A DNA stretch of 32,265 nt, from positions 1 to 32,265 of the forward strand of contig JAUJNL010000095.1 of assembly GCA_030448185.1 (NCBI GenBank). The letters run 5' to 3'. A model generated the notes under the pieces. The model was not told where the DNA came from. It ran no database searches and worked only from the letters and a program-made list of their open reading frames with translations. This DNA comes from Cytophagales bacterium (lineage in GTDB: Bacteria > Bacteroidota > Bacteroidia > Cytophagales > 172606-1). Shown here piece by piece: positions 1 to 9,138 of the stretch. Positions within the stretch are counted from its first letter, which is position 1. Each line of letters starts with the position of its first letter. The translations under genes were made by a program, and so were the position numbers.

Positions 1-28
1 AACCTGATTCTTAACCACGACTGACTAC

Positions 29-1174
29 TTAACTTATCTGATTAAAATCATCGGCGAACATTTTCATCTGGTCCCTGGGGCCCATACTGACACGGCTCCT
101 CTGTTTCCCTTCGAATTCCCAGTTCCGGATACTCACGCCCCGCTTCATCATCTCCTCCACAAACCGTTTGCTGTCCATTTTCAGCGGAAACAGTACGAAA
201 TTGGTCTGAGAAGGCAGGTATTCGTAGCCGTTCTCTTTGAGTAATTTGTAGAGAAATTCCTTGGCTTCGATATTTTTTGCTACTGAATACTTTACAAAAT
301 CTTTATCCTGGTAACTGGCAATAGCCCCCCGGATGGAAGTAGCACTGATGCTCATCCCGCCAGCCCCGAACTTGCTGATTTCTTTGACTACCTCTGGCTG
401 AGCCACCAGGTAACCGATCCGCAACCCAGCGAAACTATGCACCTTGGAGAAAGTCCGGGTGATAATTACGTTTTTCCCCTTGCGGATGCATTCCATCATG
501 GAAGTCTTTTTAGGGTCAGCCACGTAGTCAATGTAGGCTTCATCCACAAAAACGGGCTTTTTGGCGGAAACGGAATCGCAGAAGGCCATTAGTTTACCCG
601 GGTCCGTTACGACACCCGTCGGATTATTAGGGTTACAAATGTAGACCAGACTGGTCTTGTCAGTCACTTTGGCCGCCATAGCGTCCAGGTCGTAGTCGTA
701 TTGCTTGTTCAGCGGCACTTTTTCCCAGCCGCAGCCGATCTGAGTGGCAGCCCGGATCAGTTGCATATAGCTGGGATCACCCGAAACAATGTGCGTTCCG
801 GGACCACCTTTAAAGGTATAGTATAAAGCTGTGGATGTAAGCAGTTCGCCCGAACCAGCTCCCAGCATGATGTGTTCTTCCGAAACGCCTTCCGTCTCGG
901 CAATCATCTTTCTGAACTCAATCAAGTGTTGACGCGGGTAAAGATAACTTTCGGGCAGGGCCTCGATAATGGCCTTGCGGGCCTTCTCGGAGGGTCCGAA
1001 CGGATTTTCATTAGCCGATAAGCGGGCTTTGATGACGGGCATATCCGACAGTATTTTACGGCGTTGCGTAGCGGTTTCAGCGGCGCTGCGGTAGCCGGTG
1101 CCAAAAGTAAGCCCGGCAGCCAGCAAACTACTGGACTTGAGCCAGTTGCGGCGGTTGAGGGTAGTGGTTGACAT
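29..1174 (-). CDS. Tat-exported PLP-dependent aminotransferase, HisC-like (fold type I)
   Basis: A 381-aa class I/II aminotransferase, closest in motif pattern to histidinol-phosphate aminotransferase. The PLP site is complete: NPNNPTG at about 181-187, DEAYIDY at 211-217, the Schiff-base lysine in TRTFSKVHSFAGLRIGY (K244), and the substrate-carboxylate arginine in RVSMGP (R361). The N-terminus is a twin-arginine signal (NRRNWLK at 7-13, then a small hydrophobic stretch to about residue 27). The enzyme should therefore be folded, loaded with PLP and exported to the periplasm, which rules against a housekeeping HisC role. It is the last gene of a minus-strand run behind SusC, SusD and a small lipoprotein, with a 139-bp gap before it. 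The ATG at 1174 is the only start that keeps the Tat motif. Inference: it transaminates an amino acid or amine taken up by the neighbouring SusCD pair. The substrate cannot be read from sequence. Confidence 0.88.
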   Translation of the reverse strand: MSTTTLNRRNWLKSSSLLAAGLTFGTGYRSAAETATQRRKILSDMPVIKARLSANENPFGPSEKARKAIIEALPESYLYPRQHLIEFRKMIAETEGVSEEHIMLGAGSGELLTSTALYYTFKGGPGTHIVSGDPSYMQLIRAATQIGCGWEKVPLNKQYDYDLDAMAAKVTDKTSLVYICNPNNPTGVVTDPGKLMAFCDSVSAKKPVFVDEAYIDYVADPKKTSMMECIRKGKNVIITRTFSKVHSFAGLRIGYLVAQPEVVKEISKFGAGGMSISATSIRGAIASYQDKDFVKYSVAKNIEAKEFLYKLLKENGYEYLPSQTNFVLFPLKMDSKRFVEEMMKRGVSIRNWEFEGKQRSRVSMGPRDQMKMFADDFNQIS

Positions 1175-1223
1175 GATTGTGGAGTATTGAGTTTAGTGTT
1201 TTGAGTAAATGATATTAAATGTT

Positions 1224-1315
1224 GGATTCCCAATATCGGAAGTCGGATTTAATTGAATTTTGGATATGGAAAGGCTTGAAATAGATCCACTATTCGACTT
1301 CCTAAATCCGGAATC
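1224..1315. repeat. Imperfect inverted repeat between lipoprotein and aminotransferase genes
   Basis: A 22-nt segment at 1224-1245 (GGATTCC...GGAAGTCG) is partly mirrored at 1295-1315 (CGACTTCC...GGAATC). The outer GATTCC and inner GGAAGTCG blocks match, with a divergent middle. It just overlaps the lipoprotein stop codon. It may be a weak intercistronic hairpin or an old extragenic palindrome. The spacing is long and no T-run follows, so a terminator role is not supported. Confidence 0.35.
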
Positions 1316-1799
1316 AGTTTATTGCTTGTACTTTCAGGTATTTGGTAAAAGGCTGCCCTTTGTACTGACCCGTCCAGGAAAGCGGGATGGTGCTACCAGA
1401 TTTTGGCGCGGCCATGCCTAATTCTTCCCAGGTTTTGGTCAGCATTACCTTCCCATCCGGGCCGGTTACCAAGTCAGAAATTTTTCCACCGCCGCGCCGG
1501 GAGAGGCTAATGTCGAGGGAGGCAGCCGGGATGGAATCAATACCGACCGCATTATTCAGCAGCCCACTCTTATCCAGTTCGTAGAAAGTGGACATAATCA
1601 TAACCGGGCTGCCTGTTTTAATTTCAATGACAGGTTCGGTTACCAGACCGCTGCCGTCTTTGGCATTATCCACGTATACCAGCAGGGGAGCGGCTATGCG
1701 GTCTACAAAAGGGTCTTCCTCTTTATGGCAAGCGGCCAAAAAGGCTCCAAAACTGATGATTAGCATGATATATAGGTATTTATAAGATGGTTTCTGCAT
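1314..1799 (-). CDS. Small exported lipoprotein, unknown function
   Basis: A 161-aa protein with a type II signal peptide: a positive N-region, a hydrophobic core and the lipobox LAAC at about residues 21-24, so it should be lipid-anchored. The mature part is about 135 aa with a hydrophilic, beta-rich composition and a GQYKGQPF segment near the C-terminus, and no catalytic motif I recognise. It lies 99 bp downstream of the SusD-like gene and upstream of the aminotransferase on the same strand. Small lipoproteins in this position often serve as extra surface-exposed binding components of a SusCD system, and that is the most likely role here by context only. The start ATG at 1799 directly precedes the signal peptide. 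Confidence 0.75.
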   Translation of the reverse strand: MQKPSYKYLYIMLIISFGAFLAACHKEEDPFVDRIAAPLLVYVDNAKDGSGLVTEPVIEIKTGSPVMIMSTFYELDKSGLLNNAVGIDSIPAASLDISLSRRGGGKISDLVTGPDGKVMLTKTWEELGMAAPKSGSTIPLSWTGQYKGQPFTKYLKVQAIN

Positions 1800-1898
1800 A
1801 CTATTTTTTCATTAAGATGAATGTAGTTTCAATTGACTGACGACAGCAAATAGCTTTTCGAAAGACTTTTCCGCCTGCTGCTGCCACTGCTACTGCTG

Positions 1899-3380
1899 CT
1901 ATTTTTCCACCCACCACAAGGCGGTTTTCATGTTATCAGCCCCGCCGTTCAGACCGATCCCCGCTTCTAGGTTGGCCTTATTCAGGGAATACTCGGAAGT
2001 GGGGTAGGGCAGGCGGGTCGGTAATACGCCGTCATTTTCAAAAACCGCCCTTGCGTCTTTGGCAGGCATGGCAGGCAAGCCGGTCCGGCGGTATTCCGTC
2101 CAGGCTTCTATGCCCTGCCCGAACAGCGCAATCCATTTCTGTTCCATGACTGTTGAGCGGGTAATAACTCCTACGGTAGTCAGGTACCCCCCGGGAACGG
2201 TGAGCGAATACTGTCCGAAGGAAGCCGTAATACCTTTCTCAAAATAGTCCTGGGCACTGCCGGTAATGTCCCCATCCAGGGCGGCTTCAGCCAGGATAAA
2301 CATTAGTTCGGCATGGGTCATAATGACACTGGGCGTACTAGCCTGCATAAAAGCTGTACCCAGGGTAGCGCCGGGCCCCAGATAAGTAGTCGCAATGGCA
2401 TCCGGTAATCCGTTGGGCACTCCGATGAATTTGCCCTCCTTATTGGGTTGGGCAAAAACGGCCAGACGGGTATCGTTCAGCGCTGTAAGCCGGTCTACCA
2501 TCGTTTTGCTGATGTTCCAATCCGTACGGCCGTCCTGAATCATGACCTGATGCCACTCGTTGTTGCTGGGCAGCACGGCCGTGTTTTTGAGGGAGGCATT
2601 GTCAGCATTACTGGTGAAAATGGGATACTTGGCCGGATTGCCCAATATTTCCTGTAAAATGGCCCTGGACTCGGCTGGTTTCTTGGCGGCCTGCCGGTTT
2701 GCCAGCCGGATGCGCAGGGAATTGGCCAGTTTTTTCCATTTAAGAATATCTCCACTGTAGAGGATATCCCCATTTACGGCGGGGCCTCCCACGGTCAGTT
2801 TTTCATTGGCTACCTTCAGATCTTCGAGTATCCCGGCGTACACGGTTTCCTGAGAGTCATAGGTGGGCGCATAGATTGGTTTCTCGGCGGTGCCTTTCAG
2901 GGCTTCGGAATACGGAATAGCCCCGTAGCAATCAGTCATCAGGGAAAACACCCAGCTCCGCATCACCAGGGCTACCCCTTCGTAATTTGGATTAGGAGAT
3001 TTGGAACCTTCTCCCGCCTGGACAACAATCCGCTGAAAATTAACGAGCCCATCGTTGAAAAAGCCCTTCCAGGTATTATTGTAAAAGGCTGGTGAAATGC
3101 CGTAGTTATCTCCTTCGTTGGAATAAATATTCCGGGATAAGTACTGCATCCAGAGCATAGCCCCATCCAGGTTCAACCGTTCAAAACGGACACGGTGACC
3201 CCAGTAGCGGTCTACCGAAGCTTCGATGGCATATGGTAGCAAAAACTGCGGACTGATAGACACGGGATTGTTAGGGTCCGTGTTCATTTGGTCAAACTCC
3301 TTCGTACAGGCACCGGCAACCAACAGCATCACCGCCAGGAAGGCGCTCCATAGGTATACTTTGTAAGGGTTAATTTTCAT
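1899..3380 (-). CDS. SusD/RagB-family outer-membrane lipoprotein (SusD-like_2 type)
   Basis: A 493-aa nutrient-binding lipoprotein that forms the lid of a SusC-type TonB-dependent transporter. The N-terminus has a lipoprotein signal ending in VAGAC, followed by TKEFDQMNTDPNNP, the conserved start of this SusD subgroup. The helical TPR-like core contains SWVFSLMTDCYGAIPYSEA at about 140-160 and GDILKWKKLANSLRIRLANR at about 210-230, both typical of the family. The C-terminus has the RLPYPTSEYSLN block with a final WW pair (KTALWWVEK). Length is normal and the frame is intact. Its partner SusC gene lies upstream across a 209-bp gap that contains two extragenic palindromes, unusually wide for this gene pair. 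RagB-like members often serve peptide uptake. The ligand here is unproven, but the aminotransferase neighbour fits an amino-nitrogen substrate. Confidence 0.92.
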   Translation of the reverse strand: MKINPYKVYLWSAFLAVMLLVAGACTKEFDQMNTDPNNPVSISPQFLLPYAIEASVDRYWGHRVRFERLNLDGAMLWMQYLSRNIYSNEGDNYGISPAFYNNTWKGFFNDGLVNFQRIVVQAGEGSKSPNPNYEGVALVMRSWVFSLMTDCYGAIPYSEALKGTAEKPIYAPTYDSQETVYAGILEDLKVANEKLTVGGPAVNGDILYSGDILKWKKLANSLRIRLANRQAAKKPAESRAILQEILGNPAKYPIFTSNADNASLKNTAVLPSNNEWHQVMIQDGRTDWNISKTMVDRLTALNDTRLAVFAQPNKEGKFIGVPNGLPDAIATTYLGPGATLGTAFMQASTPSVIMTHAELMFILAEAALDGDITGSAQDYFEKGITASFGQYSLTVPGGYLTTVGVITRSTVMEQKWIALFGQGIEAWTEYRRTGLPAMPAKDARAVFENDGVLPTRLPYPTSEYSLNKANLEAGIGLNGGADNMKTALWWVEK

Positions 3381-3436
3381 GTGTTACATTTTAGTGGCGA
3401 AATAAAACCAGAATACTTTTGAATAATGCTGAAGTA

Positions 3437-3577
3437 AACCTCATCCCCCACCCAACCCCTCCTTAGCAAGGAGGGGAGTTAATTATTCCTTTGTCGAAAT
3501 GCCCTTCTATGGTTAAGAGGGAGATTTACAATTCGCGGTCCAACTCCCCTCCTTGCTAAGGAGGGGCGGGGGTGGTT
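3437..3577. repeat. Inverted pair of extragenic palindromes between susC and susD
   Basis: Two copies of a palindromic unit face each other. The left copy has its core at 3456-3476 and the right copy at 3546-3566. Each core is CCCCTCCTT, a 3-nt loop, AAGGAGGGG, so each can fold alone as a 9-bp GC-rich hairpin. The two copies with their flanks (CCCCCACCC on one side, GGGCGGGGGTGG on the other, plus GGGGAGTT/AACTCCCC) can also pair with each other over about 35 bases. They occupy most of the 209-bp gap between SusC and SusD. They look like a mobile REP/BIME-type element and could affect message stability or the relative level of the two proteins. Confidence 0.8.
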
Positions 3578-3589
3578 GCTATTTTCTCT

Positions 3590-6500
3590 CTATAGACCTA
3601 AACTCACGTTAAAACCTACACTGCGGGTGCTGGGCATTTCTCCGTAGGCAAAGCCCTGTTTATTTCCCCCGTTGGCATCTACTTCCGGATCAATATGCGG
3701 GTGATTGCGGAACAACAAGGCCAGGTTGCGCCCTACCACCGATACTTTGGCTGATTTGAGAAATATATTTTTAAACCAGGCATCCGGCAGGGAATAGCCA
3801 AACGTCACCTCCCGGAGTCACGAAACTGGCGTCGAAAATGGCGGCTTCGTGGAAGCGACGCGGGTTGTTAAAGCCGTACAATTGATTGGCGGCTACTATC
3901 ACGTCGTTGGGCACATATTCCGGACTTTCGGCCGAGCCGATGTTTTTGACGCCTTGGCCGATAATACCTTCTTCGCGGCCCACGACGGTTTCTTCACTGG
4001 CCGGTCCAACGGGCATTGGCTGAGCCCTCGTCGTAGATATTACCACCCATTCGCGCATCGATCAGGGCTGAAAGGCTAAATCCTTTGTAGGAGAAGCTGT
4101 TCTGAATACCGCCTACCCAATCCGGCTGGATGTTGCCCAGTACCCGCGGCGTACCTGATACTACCGGCAAACCGTCCTTGTAAATAATTTGTCCGTCGGG
4201 AGCATGTTCGAAGCCGATCCCAAACAGGGTTCCATACGGCTGGCCTACCCGGGCCTCGGAGGTAAGTCCACGGCGTTCATTAAGAATATAAGTGGTCAGC
4301 CCCTCTGCTAAAGCAATTACTTTATTGCGGTTGCGGGAGTAATTCACCGCTACATCCCAGGAGAAACTGCCGGGCAATTCGACTGGCTTGGCAGTCAGCA
4401 TAATTTCCACGCCTTTATTGACAATCTGGCCCGCATTGAGAATGCGTTTGTCGTATCGGTAGCCTTCGAGATTTCCACCCCCAGAATCTGGTTGCGGGTA
4501 CTTTGATTATAATAGGTTACGTCCAGTCCTACCCGGCCATTCAGAAACCGCAGGTCCAAACCGAGTTCTTTGCCAGTGGTAATTTCAGGTTTCAGGCTGG
4601 CGTTGGAAATAGTCAGGTTTTCGTAGAATTCTGGTACACTACCATTCCAAGGGCCTAAACCAGGACGATCCGTAGAGTTAGGCGTTTTAAAAATCTGCCA
4701 CAACTGATACGGGTCAGCATCGTTGCCCACCTGCGCCCAGCTGGCTCGTATTTTTCCGAAAGAAAGTACATTGTTCTGCAGATTCAGCAAGTCAGTCACC
4801 ACGGCACTCATCGAAACCGAAGGATAGAAGTAAGATCGGGCACTGGCAGGCAACGTACTCGACCAGTCATTGCGACCGGTAACATCCAGGAACAAGGCAT
4901 TACGGTAGCCAAACTGCGCTGAACCAAACACACTTTGCACTTCATTCTTCTCGATCCGGCTGGCGACCTGGTTTTGATTGGGATTGGAGTTACCCAGGTT
5001 ATACAGACCATCCACGACCAGTTCGCCTACGTAGGTATAATTGCGCTTGTAATAGTTGGTCCGGTTGATTCCGCCTAACTGGGCATTTACGTTAAATACC
5101 GGGGTGATGCTTTTGTTAAAAGTCAGAATGATGTCGTGGTTGGTTTCCTGCCGCCGCAGTATTTCTTCCGAATACCGGCCCGGGGTACGATTGCCATTGC
5201 GCACCCGTTCGAAGTTGACTACGTTGGAGCGGGTATCCGTCCAGACGTCGGTACCGGTACGGGCCATCAGGCTCAGGAAGTCCGTCAGCTTATAATTAAC
5301 GGCGATATTACCTACTAAGCGGTCTTTGTCGTTGGCAGAAGGCAGCATTTCCTGAAGGTAGAAAGGATTGGTAAAAAAGGTATGCTGCCAGTTGGGCGGG
5401 TCGGTATCGGCGGGTTTGCCCGGCAATGCCCGCTGGATATGCACATCCTGGTAGCTCCGCCAATCTTTGAGCTGTGACCAGGAGATGTGCCGTTGCGACC
5501 AGATAAACTCCTGGCCGCTGGTATAACTCCGGTTATCAGAGCCGGATTTGATGTATTCAGCCGACAGGACTACATTGAGCTTCGGCGTGAAGTTATAGCC
5601 CGTATTGAGTTTGAGGTTGTTACGGCGGAAGTCATTAAAGGCCATGATGCCCTTTTGGTCCAAGCGGCCTACCGACAAGCGGAAGTTGCCTTTGTCATTA
5701 CTGCCGGCAATGGCTACGTTATTGGTAACGGTACTACCCGTTTGCCAGAATTGCTGCCAGCTGTCAGCTTGAGGTACCAGCGGCGCCACATCGGTGCCGG
5801 TCCACCATTGGCGGACTAAACGGCCGTCCATCGGGGCACCCCAGCTTTCGTCGGTGCCGTCGGTAGCTACAATAGTTCCAGCCGGATAGGCGGCCCGGTA
5901 TTGTTCAATGGCATCGGCCGGTACCGGACCACTCCATCCATCGGAATACCACGTCCGGTAGCCGTTACCGCCACCGTATACATTCTGAAACCGGGGTCCG
6001 GTCAGCGGACGTTCAAACGTAACGTTGGAGTTGATTTCCACCCCGATGCCCTTGGTACCGGCTCCATTCTTAGTCGTGATGAGAATAACCCCGTTGGCGG
6101 CCCTTGAACCATACAAAGCTGCGGCATTGGCGCCCTTTAACACGCTAATCTCTTTGATGTTGTCCGGGCTCACCTCGGACAGACCGGAGCCAAATTGTTT
6201 ATCGAAAGTTTGCTGAATAGGCACGCCGTCCACTACGATCAGGGGCTGGTTGTTGCCCGAAACCGAAGAGGCTCCCCGGATTTGAACGGTAGAGGCACTG
6301 CCTGGCCCCGCGTTGGTATTTACTCTGACTCCGGCAATGCGTCCATTAAGGCTATTAGCGACATTAGCCGAACGGGCTTCCACCAGTTGATTGCCTTTAA
6401 TTTCTTGTACCGTATAACCCAACGCTTTCTTTTCCCGCTCAATCCCAAATGCGGTTACGACTACTTCTACCAGCTGTTTGGTGTCGGTAGTCATTGCCAG

Positions 6501-6779
6501 GTCCACCACTTGGCGGTTACCTACCTCCGTTTCCTGGTTCGTAAACCCAATGAAGGAAAAAACCAGCGTTCCTCCTGCATCCGGAATGGTTAATTTATAG
6601 GCACCATCCCCATCAGTGGTAGTACCCGTAGTCGTTCCTTTCAGGATCACATTTACCCCAGGCAGCACAGAGCCATCTTCCTGAGAAGTAACCTTACCGG
6701 ATACCAGACGTCCCTGCCCCAGCGCGTGACACATCCAAAAAGTTGTACATGTGAGTGTTAAGAGTAGGTTTTTCATCAT
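3590..6779 (-). pseudogene. SusC/RagA-type TonB-linked outer-membrane transporter, frameshifted
   Basis: This would be a protein of about 1,050 aa that imports a ligand captured by the adjacent SusD. The first 770 or so codons read cleanly. They encode a signal peptide ending near ALGQ, a carboxypeptidase-regulatory-like domain (GRLVSGKVTSQEDGSVLPGVNVILKGTTTG, residues 22-51), a plug domain with VVVTAFGIEREKKALGY at about 107-123 and the DGVPI and VLKGANAAALYGSRAANGVI signatures, then barrel strands. The C-terminal third is spread over three further frames. At about 4457 one G is missing before TACGACAAACGC; near 3990 and again near 3800 two bases appear lost (the second in what should be AAA before CTCCGGGAG). 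Translation across the breaks is conserved through the last strand (RSVGFNVSLGL), so the damage is very recent or a sequencing artefact. ATG at 6779 is the natural start. Confidence 0.9.
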
Positions 6780-7376
6780 AATGTATAGAGTATAGAGGTG
6801 GTAAGACGGCTTATCAGAAGTCTTCAGGCAATAGCAGACCGGGCAGGATATGAAAGCCTGCTTTTCCGGATGCTACTTTGGTAGCCGGAACAAAAAACAC
6901 ATACCAGCGGCGTGCCTTCTCCGGGAATCAGAGAACAATGCAGATTTCTGGAAAGATTTATAGGTTGCCCGGCAACTATCCAACTAGGTTAAGACTCCTA
7001 ACCTTTTGACCAAGTAAAATTTAATGGGAAGAACATAGGCCGTATCAGACAGTAATACGCTTATGCAATGGTATGGACTGAGAATGATTGAGACACCTTT
7101 CGCGAGAGGTGCGCCAGTATCTGAGGCAATAAGTTGCCAATTAGACTTTTCTAAGGAATTCCCCGGATTCGAATCTGGGGCCAATTTAAGGAATTAAAAT
7201 TTGTATTTGCAATATTTAATGTAATTAAAATTTAAAAATACCATATTTAATTTCAAATTATCCGAAATAGTAGAATATTATACCGATTATCATATTAAAT
7301 TCAATAAAAAATATTGAATTTGTACTATAAACTAAGTTTGTTAATTGAATGGCTTAACGAAAATATCACTTCTGCT
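6780..7376. other. Divergent intergenic region: structured leader of susC and AT-rich stretch
   Basis: No convincing gene is seen between SusC (minus) and the amine oxidase (plus). The SusC-proximal half can form several short stem-loops: GCAGG/CCTGC at 6843-6861; TTCCGG-GCTAC/GTAGC-CGGAA with a 2-nt bulge at 6864-6890; GTTGCC-C-GGCAAC at about 6964-6976; and AGGTTA/TAACCT followed by a short T-run at 6986-7008. They would lie in the 5' leader of the SusC message if transcription starts upstream of them. They match no riboswitch class I know. From about 7190 the DNA becomes very AT-rich and probably holds the promoters. TAAGTTTG at 7333-7340 matches the Bacteroidota -7 box TAnnTTTG for plus-strand transcription, but a well-spaced -33 element is not clear. 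Confidence 0.45.
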
Positions 7377-7435
7377 AATTATGTAAAATAAAATTTTGAC
7401 TTATGGCTTTTATTAAAATTTTATTTTACATAATT
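7377..7435. repeat. Perfect 21-bp inverted repeat upstream of the amine oxidase gene
   Basis: The left arm 7377-7397 (AATTATGTAAAATAAAATTT plus T) and the right arm 7415-7435 are exact reverse complements over 21 bases, separated by 17 bases. Pairing stops on both sides. The arms are almost pure A/T, so a role as a transcription terminator is weak (no GC stem, no dedicated T-run). Candidates are a binding site for a dimeric regulator between the divergent susC and amine oxidase promoters, or the ends of a very small mobile element remnant. Confidence 0.75.
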
Positions 7436-7557
7436 TGATTTTTCGCAATTTACTATTGAGGACTTATTGTATGAAATAAACTGCCACTGTACTGGTTTGC
7501 GCTTTTTCACAGATACGCTTACCGCAATAAACCTTTTCACCTATTACCTTATTTTGA

Positions 7558-9138
7558 ATGAAACCAATACTTACCCGCAGAAATTTTATTCAGAAAGCAG
7601 CCCAGCTTACGGGGTCTGGTTACACCGCCATGACTGCACTCAACCTGATTCCTGCTTCACCCGCCAAAGCCCTTTCCCTGGAAGGCCACGGTCAGGGCAA
7701 ACGTATTATCATTCTGGGTGCAGGCATGGCCGGGCTAGCGGCTGCCTATGAGCTGGGAAAATTAGGCTATCAATGCACGGTGCTGGAAGCCCGCGAAAGG
7801 GCCGGCGGCCGGGTATGGACCGTGCGGCGGGGCACGAAAGAAAAAGAACTGGATGGCCCTGAACAGACTTGTCAATTCGACGAAGGACAGTACTTTAATG
7901 GAGGCGCTATGCGTATTCCGCACCACCACCAATCAGTGATCCGGTATTGCCGCGAACTGGGCGTACCGCTGGAAAATTTTAATAATACCAACGAAGGCGC
8001 TTACTATTATTGTGAAGGAGGCAAAGGCGAACTGGCCAATAAACGCATCCGGCAACGGGAGTTGCACAACGATATGCGGGGCTACACCACTGAGCTCCTG
8101 GCCAAAGCCATGGATGGGCAAGCCCTTGATTTACCTTTAACGAAAGAGGACCGCGACAAAATCATTGAATACCTGATTGCCGAGGGCGGACTGAATGCGA
8201 ATAAGCTGTATAAGGGCGGCTCCCGCCGTGGGTACCTGACGCCCCCCGGTGCGTACGAACAATCGGGTAAAATGGCCGATGCGCCGGCGCTACTCTCCCT
8301 GGTGCAAGCCGGGTACGCGGACCCGTATTTCTATAATGTGGCCGAATACACCTACGAACAGCAAAATACGATGCTGATGATCTCCGGGGGCACGGATCGG
8401 CTGACGGATGCTTTTGTGAAGCGGATCGGCAAAAAGATTGTATATGGGGCAGCAGTCAAAGAAATCCGGAAGGGGGAAAATGGCGCCCGGGTAGTTTACA
8501 CCGATACCAAAAGTGGCACGGAGAAAGAATTGCTGGGTGATTTCTGCATTTGTACCATTCCCTTACCCGTGTTATCTACGATTGAAAATGACTTTTCGTC
8601 CAACGTGCAGCGGGCCATTGATCTGATTCCCTATAACAATACGTGTAAAATCGGGCTGCAATTCAAGCGCCGCTTCTGGGAGGAAGACGATAGCATCTTC
8701 GGGGGCATGTCCCGGACCAATCTGGACATTACCCAAATTGTGTATCCCTGCGCTGACTACCTTACTCCGAAAGGGATCCTGATCGGCTGCTATAATTACG
8801 GCTCTTCCGCTGAACGAGTGGGTAATCTTTCGCTAGGTGACCGGGAAAAGCTGGCCCTGGAACAAGGAGGCAAAATTCATCCGCAGTACCGGCAGGAGTT
8901 TGAGAAGGCATTCTCCCTGGCCTGGCAGAAAATACCCTATAGTTTGGGAGGGTGGGCTTTATATTCCCCGGAGGCCCGGCAACGCTACTACCCGGCGCTG
9001 CTACAACCCGAAGGGACCATCTACTTTGCCGGAGAGCACACTTCCTATCTTACCGCCTGGATTGCCGGAGCCTTTGAATCTGCCTTACGGACCGTAGAAA
9101 GCATTCATCAGCGGGCTCAGAAGCAGGCGTTGAACTAA
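7558..9138 (+). CDS. Tat-exported FAD-dependent amine / L-amino-acid oxidase
   Basis: A 526-aa flavin amine oxidase (monoamine oxidase / L-amino-acid oxidase superfamily), which oxidises a primary amine or amino acid to the imine with release of hydrogen peroxide and ammonia. The FAD dinucleotide motif is intact at about 50-59 (IIILGAGMAG), followed by the flavin-binding E-R-A-G-G-R-V-W at 80-87. The C-terminal flavin motif YFAGEHTSYLTAWIAGAFES lies at about 489-508. The N-terminus is a twin-arginine signal (LTRRNFIQKAA at 5-15), so the FAD-loaded enzyme should act in the periplasm. The ATG at 7558 fits the signal. It is divergent from the susC-susD-lipoprotein-aminotransferase run. Both enzymes flanking that transport system handle amino groups and both carry Tat signals, which argues for a shared amino-compound substrate (inference). 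Confidence 0.9.
   Translation: MKPILTRRNFIQKAAQLTGSGYTAMTALNLIPASPAKALSLEGHGQGKRIIILGAGMAGLAAAYELGKLGYQCTVLEARERAGGRVWTVRRGTKEKELDGPEQTCQFDEGQYFNGGAMRIPHHHQSVIRYCRELGVPLENFNNTNEGAYYYCEGGKGELANKRIRQRELHNDMRGYTTELLAKAMDGQALDLPLTKEDRDKIIEYLIAEGGLNANKLYKGGSRRGYLTPPGAYEQSGKMADAPALLSLVQAGYADPYFYNVAEYTYEQQNTMLMISGGTDRLTDAFVKRIGKKIVYGAAVKEIRKGENGARVVYTDTKSGTEKELLGDFCICTIPLPVLSTIENDFSSNVQRAIDLIPYNNTCKIGLQFKRRFWEEDDSIFGGMSRTNLDITQIVYPCADYLTPKGILIGCYNYGSSAERVGNLSLGDREKLALEQGGKIHPQYRQEFEKAFSLAWQKIPYSLGGWALYSPEARQRYYPALLQPEGTIYFAGEHTSYLTAWIAGAFESALRTVESIHQRAQKQALN

Noticed and set aside
6840..6980. SAM (S-box) or other riboswitch in the susC leader, prompted by a GGTTGCCCGGCAAC sequence
   Set aside because: The CCGGCAAC resemblance is part of a simple palindrome, and the remaining conserved S-box segments are absent on both strands.
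6984..7184. Open minus-strand frame of 66 codons in the susC upstream region
   Set aside because: It overlaps short stem-loops, has no recognisable domain or ribosome site, and its composition looks random.
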